The notes beneath the pieces were generated by a model. It had not been told where the DNA came from. It saw nothing but the letters and a program-made list of their open reading frames with translations, and did no database searches. This document shows positions 16,857 to 23,849 of a stretch of DNA of 35,092 nt, one piece after another. Position numbers and translations under genes: made by a program. Origin of the DNA: Thermodesulfobacteriota bacterium (lineage in GTDB: Bacteria; Desulfobacterota; Desulfuromonadia; Desulfuromonadales; Geopsychrobacteraceae); the NCBI GenBank assembly GCA_028282145.1, contig JANQIN010000019.1, forward strand, positions 1 to 35,092, in the 5' to 3' direction. Position 1 is the stretch's first letter, and each line of letters starts with the position of its first letter.

Positions 16857-18212
16857 ATGACCATCAAGAACCAGGGATACCCGTCCCCTTTCTCTTTCCG
16901 CAATATCCGTCTGTTCATACTTTTCCGGGTTCTTTTTAATGCCCGGTTCTATTACCCGGTATTTTCGGTCCTTTTCCTGGATTACGGGTTGACCCTTTCC
17001 CAGTTTGCTCTCTTGAATACGGTTTGGGCTGCGACGATTGTCCTTGCAGAAATCCCTTCCGGGGCCTTGGCGGATATTCTTGGTCGAACAATATTGCTTC
17101 GATTCGCTGGCAGCCTGATGGTTATCGAACTGCTCCTTCTGATGATCGTACCGATAGGAGCATCCCCGATGCTCTTCTACGTTTTCCTTATCAATCGTAT
17201 CCTCAGCGGTTTGGCAGAAGCGGCTGCCAGCGGTGCTGACGAAGCGCTGGCTTACGACACTCTGGCCTTACACGACATGACAGATCGATGGCCGGAGGTT
17301 TTAAAACGGCAAATGCAGGCACAATCCTGCGCATTCCTACTGGTCATGGTTCTTGGGGCCGTGGTCTACGATCCATCGTTGATGCAAACGCTGGTGATGT
17401 CCGTGGGGATGAATCTTGAGGTGACTCGAGAGACCGTCATTCGCCTCCCGGTGTTGCTTAGTCTGATCAATGCTCTCGTTCTTTGGGCAGCACTCTGGTT
17501 CCTTCAGGAACCGAAACGGAAACAACAAGACGACACTGAAAGGGGGCAAAAAACGGTTCTTCTTCGTGCGTTGAGTATCACCTGGGAAACCGCTGTCTGG
17601 GTGACCAAAACCCCTTTTGTTGCTTTCGTTATTCTTTTCGGACTGCTCCTTGATGCGAGCGCCCGCATGCTGATCACGATGGCCAGCCAATATTACCGGT
17701 TGATTGAAATCCCCGAAGCCTGGTTCGGGGTCCTTGGGGCCCTCTTGGCACTACTTGGCTTTGCAACCCCCTCCCTGGCCCACTGGCTCGGTTTGCATAA
17801 AGAGAAAACCGTGCTGGCTTTTCTCGGCGGAATGACGTTTCTGGGCCTGATAGGGATGAGTTATGCCTGGCCCACTTGGGGGCTACTTCCTGCGGTACTG
17901 GTTTTCAGCCAACTCTCACTTGTCGGGTTCCTCACCAGTCATTACCTGAATGAAAGGGCCTCGTCAGCTCGCAGAGCAACGGCATTGTCCTTTAAAGGAC
18001 TGGCCTTCAATATGGGGTATGGTGCCATCGGTATCTTTTACGCCCTGCTTCTTTCCCACCTTCAAAAGGAACAGCGCCAGGACGAAGCCGTAAAAACCCA
18101 GGTATTTGCCGAGTCCCTCGGCTGGTTTCCCTGGTCATTTCTGATCGTTTTTCTATTCTTGGTCGTTTTTGCATATCTCAGCTACCGCAAATCCACTCAA
18201 AAAACCGGTTAA
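16857..18212 (+). CDS. Major facilitator superfamily transporter
   Basis: A 451-residue inner-membrane protein with about twelve hydrophobic segments and a long central loop (around residues 215-240, charged: PKRKQQDDTERGQK). The motif-A-like loop between segments 2 and 3 reads EIPSGALADILGRTILL, which marks it as MFS. ATG 16857 is chosen with GGGAG 9 bases upstream; TTG 16851 is too close. Substrate cannot be told. Divergent from gor and 62 bases upstream of the second SseB-like gene. Confidence 0.85.
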   Translation: MTIKNQGYPSPFSFRNIRLFILFRVLFNARFYYPVFSVLFLDYGLTLSQFALLNTVWAATIVLAEIPSGALADILGRTILLRFAGSLMVIELLLLMIVPIGASPMLFYVFLINRILSGLAEAAASGADEALAYDTLALHDMTDRWPEVLKRQMQAQSCAFLLVMVLGAVVYDPSLMQTLVMSVGMNLEVTRETVIRLPVLLSLINALVLWAALWFLQEPKRKQQDDTERGQKTVLLRALSITWETAVWVTKTPFVAFVILFGLLLDASARMLITMASQYYRLIEIPEAWFGVLGALLALLGFATPSLAHWLGLHKEKTVLAFLGGMTFLGLIGMSYAWPTWGLLPAVLVFSQLSLVGFLTSHYLNERASSARRATALSFKGLAFNMGYGAIGIFYALLLSHLQKEQRQDEAVKTQVFAESLGWFPWSFLIVFLFLVVFAYLSYRKSTQKTG

Positions 18213-18274
18213 CCCTTGGACCCTGATTCACCTTTTTGGTAGTCTGGGCAAAACTTCCGAGGAAAGGAACGACC

Positions 18275-18793
18275 ATGACCCAACTCGATGATGCAATGAA
18301 GGAAGCAGACGCCAACGCCGATGCGCGACCGGCCTATTACGAACTGGTGTTGCAAACGCAGTTTTTTATTCCGACCCACGAAGAAAAATCGGAGGAATCG
18401 GCAGAAGCGGAGGCAAAGGAGGGAGAAGAATCGACGGAGCCATCGCCAAATTCTGTCTTTCCACTGATTGCCGAGTCCGAAGGCACCGATTTCCTGGTGA
18501 TGTTCGACACCCGGGAACGGCTGTTCGAATGGGCCCAGCAGGAAGTCCCTTTTGTTTGCCTTCCGGGCCATATTGTTGTCGAAATGACAACCGAAGATCT
18601 GCACTGGGCTGTCAACGCCGGCACAGAAACCCAACGTGTCTTTGTTCCCGATGAAATCACCTGGCTTAAAAAGGTGGTCAATCAATGCAAAGAGATTGAG
18701 GATATCCAGAATGCTCAGGAAGGGGAGGACTCTGCGCCGGGGGAGGACTCGGAAGAGGATGCACAGAACTCTTCTGAGGAAAAATCCGAATAA
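18275..18793 (+). CDS. SseB-like domain protein (paralogue 2, acidic)
   Basis: A 172-residue soluble protein paralogous to the one at 6975. The shared core runs from YYELVLQTQFFIPT (about residue 20) through FLVMFDTRERLFEWAQQEV and LPGHIVVEMTTEDLHWAVNAGTE to PDEITWLKKVV (here split at conserved blocks). It differs by an acidic insertion near residues 32-55 and a very acidic, disordered-looking tail of about 30 residues (EGEDSAPGEDSEED). ATG 18275 follows GGAAAGGA. A two-way terminator follows. The role of SseB-like proteins is uncertain, and no partner is evident nearby. Confidence 0.75.
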   Translation: MTQLDDAMKEADANADARPAYYELVLQTQFFIPTHEEKSEESAEAEAKEGEESTEPSPNSVFPLIAESEGTDFLVMFDTRERLFEWAQQEVPFVCLPGHIVVEMTTEDLHWAVNAGTETQRVFVPDEITWLKKVVNQCKEIEDIQNAQEGEDSAPGEDSEEDAQNSSEEKSE

Positions 18794-18822
18794 ACGTTAT
18801 CGGCAAGATTTGAAGTGCACAT

Positions 18823-18857
18823 AAAAACGCCCTGATCGATGGTCAGGGCGTTTTTTT
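18823..18857. terminator. Two-way terminator, SseB-like 2 / GGDEF gene
   Basis: A 13-bp perfect stem (AAAAACGCCCTGA at 18823-18835 with TCAGGGCGTTTTT at 18843-18855) has a 7-nt loop and A/T tracts on both sides. The stop codon of the minus-strand GGDEF gene (18856-18858) lies inside the T-run. Confidence 0.92.
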
Positions 18858-19950
18858 ATCGGTCGTCTCCGCTGTTTAATACCGTTCGGTTCCTTCCGGC
18901 CTCTTTCGCCTTGTACAGTCCCTTATCGGCCGCTTCAATCAACGTTTTGGGGTCGATATCCTTTGTAGGGCTTGCGGTGGCAACACCCAGGCTCAAGGTC
19001 ACCATATTCATGGTAGAGGCTTCATGGGGCAAACCGATCGCTTCAACAGCTTTTCTGGCCTCTTCCGCCAACATCATCGCTCCCTCTTCGGGGGTATCGG
19101 GCAGAAGGATGACGAATTCTTCGCCCCCATAGCGAGCAACCAGATCTCCAGGACGCCGTACGACGCCTTTTAAAGCCGCAGCAACGGTACGTAGACAATC
19201 ATCACCGGCCTGATGACCATAGGAATCATTGAATTTCTTAAAGAAGTCAACGTCGCCCAGAATAAGGGACAGCGGCTTCTTCTCCCGCTGCATCCGGTTC
19301 CATTCCTTCTGAAACATCTCATCAAAGGAACGACGGTTGGCTACCTGGGTCAGGCCATCAATGCGAGCAAGGGCTTCCAGCTTGCTGTTGGCTTGCGCCA
19401 GGATCTCTTCGGCCTGCTTGCGCAGGGAAATATCTTTGTACTGGGCAACGATCCCGGGAGAACCGTCCAAAGTGACCAGCGAAGCGGTGGTGACAAGGTA
19501 ATGTTCAACTTCGCCTTCACCTTCGTCTTTGGGTCGGTCAACCTCAAACTCGTGATGGATCTGTGGCTTTCTGGAGGTTTTTAGCGGACATTGACCGTTG
19601 TTACATTTATGATCGCCCAGCAGATCGACGCAGGACTTGCCGACAACCTCGTCATGTTCTTTACCGAGCAGTTCCAGCATCATCTTGTTGGCACGCACAA
19701 TCATGCCATCTTCGCGCACAACCCACATCGCATCGGCACAACTGGAAAAAACCTGTTCCAGCTCCATGCCAAGAAGATCGGCCTGAAGAAGCCTTTGGTT
19801 GCCCTCACCAATGGCTTGTTCTAAAATTTTCTGCATGTTTTCGAGGCTTTCGCATTTCTCTTTAAGGGCCGCTTTTTCCGCTTTAAGCTGCTCCACCCTT
19901 TGTTTTAGCCTCGATGACTCATTTTCATTCACCACGTCAACCGGCTCCAT
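18856..19950 (-). CDS. PAS-GGDEF diguanylate cyclase
   Basis: Predicted to make c-di-GMP from two GTP. The 364-residue soluble protein has an N-terminal coiled coil (about 10-60), a PAS domain (about 65-185) with clustered Cys107, Cys116 and Cys121 (GKSC, HKC, GQCPL), and a GGDEF domain (about 195-355). The active-site motif is GGEEF (275-279). The inhibitory-site RPGD lies five residues before it, so product feedback is likely. ATG 19950 is preferred with GGGGGA upstream; the frame is open to 20019. The cysteines suggest redox or metal sensing, which is inference. No membrane segment. Confidence 0.9.
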   Translation of the reverse strand: MEPVDVVNENESSRLKQRVEQLKAEKAALKEKCESLENMQKILEQAIGEGNQRLLQADLLGMELEQVFSSCADAMWVVREDGMIVRANKMMLELLGKEHDEVVGKSCVDLLGDHKCNNGQCPLKTSRKPQIHHEFEVDRPKDEGEGEVEHYLVTTASLVTLDGSPGIVAQYKDISLRKQAEEILAQANSKLEALARIDGLTQVANRRSFDEMFQKEWNRMQREKKPLSLILGDVDFFKKFNDSYGHQAGDDCLRTVAAALKGVVRRPGDLVARYGGEEFVILLPDTPEEGAMMLAEEARKAVEAIGLPHEASTMNMVTLSLGVATASPTKDIDPKTLIEAADKGLYKAKEAGRNRTVLNSGDDR

Positions 19951-20053
19951 GATATCCCCCAAAAAATCCCCGGGAACATTAAAATAACCACATGACAGAA
20001 TAAAACAAAAAGCACACAAACTGCATCTAAAAGAGCATAAAATACTTAAAAAA

Positions 20054-21043
20054 TCAAGGCATTTCCAGTGGTGGCTCGTGCAAAATAGCGTACTGTTCCC
20101 TCAACTCCAGAATATGTTCGCCCCAATATTGCGGGGAATTAAACCAGGGGAAATGTGCAGGGAAAGCGGGATCGTCCCACCTGTTAGCCAGCCAGGCGGA
20201 ATAATGAAGCATCCGCAAGGTTCTTAACGGTTCAATCAGAACCAGCTCACGCGGGGAAAAACCGTAAAATTCGTCGTAGCCTTCAACCAGCTCGGCGATC
20301 TGGAGTCTCTGGCGGTGTCGATCGCCGGAAAGCATCATCCAAAGATCCTGGATCGCCGGCGCCATGCGCGCGTCATCAAAATCCACGAAATGAGGATTAT
20401 CGTCCCGCCAGAGCACATTTCCGCTATGGCAATCACAGTGGGTACGAATCGATGTGAGTTCCCCAAAGTCCTGAAATACCTGACGAAGCGTATTCAACAG
20501 ATCGTCGGTCAGGGTTCGATACACGTCTTTCAGATCTTCCGGAATAAACCGGTTCAGGATCAAAGAAGCGCTTTCCTCTCCATAGCTGGCCAGAGTTAAA
20601 GCAGGTCGATGGGAAAAGGAACGAGTCGCCCCGATCGCATGCATACGTCCAATCATTCGCCCCATTGTCAGAAGGTTGTCCAGATTGTCAAATTCCGGGG
20701 CATGCCCTCCTTGGCGTGGATACAGGGCGAAAAGAAAATTGCCGTACCGGTGGAGGCTGTGCCCTTTCCTGTCGACCAGAGGAACAACCACCGGCAGTTC
20801 GTGCTCTGCCAGTTCAAAACAGAAATCGTGCTCTTCCTGAATCTGAAGATCGGTCCAACGGTCCGGGCGGTAGAATTTGACAATCAGGGGGGGCTGATCC
20901 TCAACGCCAACCTGATAAACCCTGTTCTCGTAACTGTTCAAGGCATAGGTACGGCAATCACAGTGATAACCGAGGCTCTCAACCGCGTCCATGATGAAAT
21001 CGGGAGAGAGCGCATCAAAAGGGTGCTGGGTGTCTGAAGTCAT
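20054..21043 (-). CDS. srkA: SrkA/YihE-type stress-response Ser/Thr kinase
   Basis: A 329-residue protein of the aminoglycoside-phosphotransferase/choline-kinase fold. It closely follows E. coli YihE (SrkA), a protein Ser/Thr kinase linked to stress-induced death and Cpx/oxidative stress. Landmarks are LIVKFYRPDRWT (ATP-site lysine), QEEHDFCFELAEHELPVV, the catalytic loop THCDCHSGNVLW (catalytic Asp, Asn) and FVDFDDARMAPAIQDLWM (metal-binding Asp). Length is normal (about 328). No good Shine-Dalgarno precedes ATG 21043. Divergent from the dCMP deaminase gene. Confidence 0.9.
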   Translation of the reverse strand: MTSDTQHPFDALSPDFIMDAVESLGYHCDCRTYALNSYENRVYQVGVEDQPPLIVKFYRPDRWTDLQIQEEHDFCFELAEHELPVVVPLVDRKGHSLHRYGNFLFALYPRQGGHAPEFDNLDNLLTMGRMIGRMHAIGATRSFSHRPALTLASYGEESASLILNRFIPEDLKDVYRTLTDDLLNTLRQVFQDFGELTSIRTHCDCHSGNVLWRDDNPHFVDFDDARMAPAIQDLWMMLSGDRHRQRLQIAELVEGYDEFYGFSPRELVLIEPLRTLRMLHYSAWLANRWDDPAFPAHFPWFNSPQYWGEHILELREQYAILHEPPLEMP

Positions 21044-21134
21044 GGGGTGGATTTACCACAGACTGAGCCTGTGGACAAGGTCCGCGCCGGCTGTCATAAT
21101 GCGGCCCTACCAGATTTCTTGAGGGGAGCATACG

Positions 21135-21629
21135 ATGAAGCGCGAAAACTATCTGTCGTGGGACGAATATTTCATGGCGGTTTCTCTTCTGTCCGCCCAG
21201 CGAAGCAAGGATCCCAACACCCAAGTCGGGGCCTGTATTGTCGACCGACACAATAAGATTGTCGGCGTCGGTTACAACGGCTTCCCACGCGGTTGCAGTG
21301 ACGATGATCTCCCATGGGAGCGCGAAGGGGAGTTTCTCGACACCAAATACCCCTATGTTTGCCACGCCGAGCTGAACGCCGTTTTGAACGCCATCAGCCG
21401 TGACCTGACCGACTGCCGGGTCTATGTCGCTCTTTTCCCCTGTAACGAATGCGCCAAGGTCATCATCCAGTCGGGGATCACCGAAGTTGTGTACTTTGAT
21501 GACAAATATGACGGCACCGAAACCGACCGGGCTGCCAAGCGCATGTTTGAGGCTGCGGGCATTCGTCTCCGCAAGATGCGACTGGACAATCCACTCCTCT
21601 GCCAGCTCTTCGAACTGACAGGGGCCTGA
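21135..21629 (+). CDS. Zinc-dependent dCMP deaminase
   Basis: Converts dCMP to dUMP for dTMP synthesis. The 164-residue product has the zinc-binding HAE (His77, Glu79 as the proton shuttle) and PCNEC (Cys103, Cys106). The N-terminal [19 protein letters not shown] and [12 protein letters not shown] are typical of ComEB/dCMP deaminases. It also matches the allosteric nucleotide-site length class. GAGGGGAG precedes ATG 21135. It is followed 40 bases later by the response-regulator gene, so they may share a transcript. Confidence 0.93.
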   Translation: MKRENYLSWDEYFMAVSLLSAQRSKDPNTQVGACIVDRHNKIVGVGYNGFPRGCSDDDLPWEREGEFLDTKYPYVCHAELNAVLNAISRDLTDCRVYVALFPCNECAKVIIQSGITEVVYFDDKYDGTETDRAAKRMFEAAGIRLRKMRLDNPLLCQLFELTGA

Positions 21630-21669
21630 TGCCCCATCTGGATTCCTTCCGTTCGGAGGATCTGTGCCG

Positions 21670-22347
21670 ATGCGCATCCTTCTGATTGAAGACGATATCG
21701 ACCTCGCTGAAAATATTATCGATTACCTGGAAGAGTCCGGGTATGATCTGGATTACGCCATGAGCGGCGAACAGGGGCTGATTCTGCTCAAGGCAAACCC
21801 CTACGATGCCCTGATTCTGGATATCGGTCTGCCCGGAATCGATGGTTTTGCGGTTTGCGAGTACTGTCGCAAGCAATACCGTCTGTCACTGCCCATCCTT
21901 ATGCTGACGGCTCGCACCCAGCTTGACGACAAACTTCACGGTTTTGAATCGGGCACCGATGACTATCTCCCCAAACCGTTCGAGCTGGCCGAGCTTGAGG
22001 TCCGAATCCAGGCCCTGGCACGACGTTCTCGCCCCGTTCAACCTCGTGTTTTAACTTTGGCCGATCTGATCTATGATCTGGACCGAAACGAAGTCCGCCG
22101 GGGAGGAGACTTGATCAACCTTCCTCCCGTCTGTGCTCAAATCCTCAGAGCGCTGATGGAAGCCTCCCCCCGGACCCTGACACGATCTGACTTGGAATAT
22201 CTGATCTGGCGGGACAACCCACCGGAAACGGATGCCCTGAAGGCTCACTTCTATACTTTGCGGCAGATGGTCGACAAACCTTATCCGGTACCGCTGTTGA
22301 AAACCGTCCGTGGCCAGGGGTATCGCATCGAAGCGCCCCCATTATGA
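21670..22347 (+). CDS. OmpR-family response regulator of the molybdoenzyme cluster
   Basis: A 225-residue regulator. The receiver domain starts at MRILLIEDDIDLAENI, with phospho-acceptor Asp51 (LILDIGLPGIDG), threonine in MLTART and lysine in YLPKPFELAEL. The C-terminal winged helix is shorter and less standard than in the regulator at 14543 (TLRQMVDKP in the recognition region, ending VRGQGYRIEAPPL). ATG 21670 is preferred, 9 bases from GGAGGA; GTG 21664 is 3 bases from it. It overlaps the kinase by four bases. The pair sits directly upstream of the reductase operon, so it is the natural candidate regulator. Confidence 0.92.
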   Translation: MRILLIEDDIDLAENIIDYLEESGYDLDYAMSGEQGLILLKANPYDALILDIGLPGIDGFAVCEYCRKQYRLSLPILMLTARTQLDDKLHGFESGTDDYLPKPFELAELEVRIQALARRSRPVQPRVLTLADLIYDLDRNEVRRGGDLINLPPVCAQILRALMEASPRTLTRSDLEYLIWRDNPPETDALKAHFYTLRQMVDKPYPVPLLKTVRGQGYRIEAPPL

Positions 22348-23696
22348 ATCTCTTTCCGCAAAGCCTTCGCTTTCGCATTATCCTGGTTTTTTCCGGATAC
22401 AGCCTGCTTCTGGGGTCGTTGATCGTCGCCGCCATCTTCGCGGCTACCCGCATCGCCGAAGAACAGGCCCTGGAGAAACGTCTGAGCCTCGCAGCGGAAT
22501 ACTACCTTCGCTCCCAGACCGCCTTTCATGCCGGCCCTCTTTCCTCCGGACAGGACGTTCCGATCCCCAGCTCCCCTTATATGACCAGCTACCACGGCGA
22601 AGAGCTTCTTCCCCAGTGGGCAAAAAGCCAGCTCACCGATCTACCGCCGGGAGAATATGTCCGCAAAAACGACAAGCAGAGATACCACATTGCTATACGT
22701 GAACTTCCCGATGAAGAACGCTTTTACCTTATTTATAATGTGACCACTATCAACACCAACCACGAGTTGACCGCCAAGCTGCGAAACACCCTTCTGGTCA
22801 CCCTCCTCCCGGTAGGTCTTTTTGGATTAACGCTCGGTTTGATAACGGCACGCAAATCGATCTCCCCCATGTTGCGTCTGTCCGAAGCGGTGAAAAAGGC
22901 AGAAGAAGACGGGGTTCTCCCCGAAGATCTCTCCCGCGGCTACCACGAGGACGAAGTCGGTCATCTGGCACGCACCCTGGATCATGCTCTGCACGAAATG
23001 GAGGCCGCTATGGAGCGCGAAAAGGCTTTTGCCAGAGATGCCAGCCACGAACTCCGAACCCCCGTGACTACCATTAAGGGGGCGTTGGAGCTCCTTCAAA
23101 AGAGCCCGATGGCCGAGGCCGAACGAGAAGAACGTCTTCTGGGTCGGATCACTCGTGCCACACTGATGATGGAGAACCTGATCCAGTCCCTCCTCTGGTT
23201 GTCACGACAACAGAAGGAAGACGCACTGGGAGAATGCTGCCCGATCGAGGTGATTCGAGAGGTGGTGGAGAGCCATGAATACCTTCGGGCCGCCAAACCG
23301 GTCGATATCCGGGTTGAAGAACATGCAACCCCCAGATTTCCCATAGCTGCACCGATTTTCACCATCCTTGTCGGCAATCTTCTGCGAAACGCCCTCTCCT
23401 ATACGCAACAGGGCGTGATCACGATCGAGATTCATCCACATTGCATCTCCGTTGCAGACACGGGACCAGGGATTCCTGAGGAAAAACTCCAGCAGATATG
23501 CCGTCCCGACGGTCGGTTTCATGCCGAAGGATTTGGTTTTGGCCTCTCGATCGTTCGACGGCTCTGCGAACACCTTGACTGGTCGATGACCATTCACTCT
23601 GTCCCCGGTGAGGGGACACGGGTTAAAATTTGCTCCTGTATCTACCAACCTGATGAGGGCAACTGCCCTCAAACCTGCCTCCGGAATACAACCTAG
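22344..23696 (+). CDS. Sensor histidine kinase of the molybdoenzyme cluster
   Basis: A 450-residue inner-membrane kinase with membrane segments near residues 13-35 and 149-168. They flank a periplasmic domain of about 110 residues (36-148), which probably senses a substrate or redox state outside. A HAMP-like linker follows. The phospho-acceptor is His235 in RDASHELRTPV. The N-box is NLLRNALSY and the G-boxes are ADTGPGI and GFGFGLSIV. Its start overlaps the regulator stop (ATGA). The next gene, the DmsA-like reductase, begins about 150 bases later. The sensed ligand (DMSO, TMAO or another) is not evident. Confidence 0.9.
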   Translation: MNLFPQSLRFRIILVFSGYSLLLGSLIVAAIFAATRIAEEQALEKRLSLAAEYYLRSQTAFHAGPLSSGQDVPIPSSPYMTSYHGEELLPQWAKSQLTDLPPGEYVRKNDKQRYHIAIRELPDEERFYLIYNVTTINTNHELTAKLRNTLLVTLLPVGLFGLTLGLITARKSISPMLRLSEAVKKAEEDGVLPEDLSRGYHEDEVGHLARTLDHALHEMEAAMEREKAFARDASHELRTPVTTIKGALELLQKSPMAEAEREERLLGRITRATLMMENLIQSLLWLSRQQKEDALGECCPIEVIREVVESHEYLRAAKPVDIRVEEHATPRFPIAAPIFTILVGNLLRNALSYTQQGVITIEIHPHCISVADTGPGIPEEKLQQICRPDGRFHAEGFGFGLSIVRRLCEHLDWSMTIHSVPGEGTRVKICSCIYQPDEGNCPQTCLRNTT

Positions 23697-23710
23697 CTTC
23701 ACCCGCCCTT

Positions 23711-23745
23711 CTCTTTACCTACCCTTTACCTTGCCTCTGTTAGGC
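23711..23745 (+). promoter_or_regulatory. TTTAC direct-repeat operator upstream of the molybdoenzyme operon
   Basis: CTTTACCTACC (23713) and CTTTACCTTGCC (23724) form a direct repeat with exactly 11 bases between starts, one helical turn. They are followed by CTCTGTTAG (23735-23743). Read on the other strand this is GTAAA-N6-GTAAA, close to the CpxR-type consensus. CTTTACCTRCC and CTCTGTTAG also occur upstream of the DM13-msrBA operon. The bound regulator is inferred to be one of the two OmpR-type proteins in this window. Confidence 0.6.
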
Positions 23746-23759
23746 TCCCGAATGATCGC

Positions 23760-23787
23760 TGAAAACCCCTATTTATTGGTGTTTTCA
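23760..23787. promoter_or_regulatory. Inverted repeat upstream of dmsA-like gene
   Basis: TGAAAAC (23760-23766) and GTTTTCA (23781-23787) are separated by a 14-base AT-rich spacer between the direct repeats and the start codon. It could be an operator or leader hairpin. No FNR box (TTGAT-N4-ATCAA) is visible in this region. Confidence 0.3.
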
Positions 23788-23849
23788 CGCACTGCACGAC
23801 CATTTTTGACCCGGACCGGCAGGCGATCCGGGCAAGAGGCGAGGTCACT

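Noticed and set aside
23697-23849. FNR or sigma-54 site in front of the reductase operon
   Set aside because: No TTGAT-N4-ATCAA and no GG-N10-GC element of good quality could be found; only OmpR-type direct repeats are convincing.
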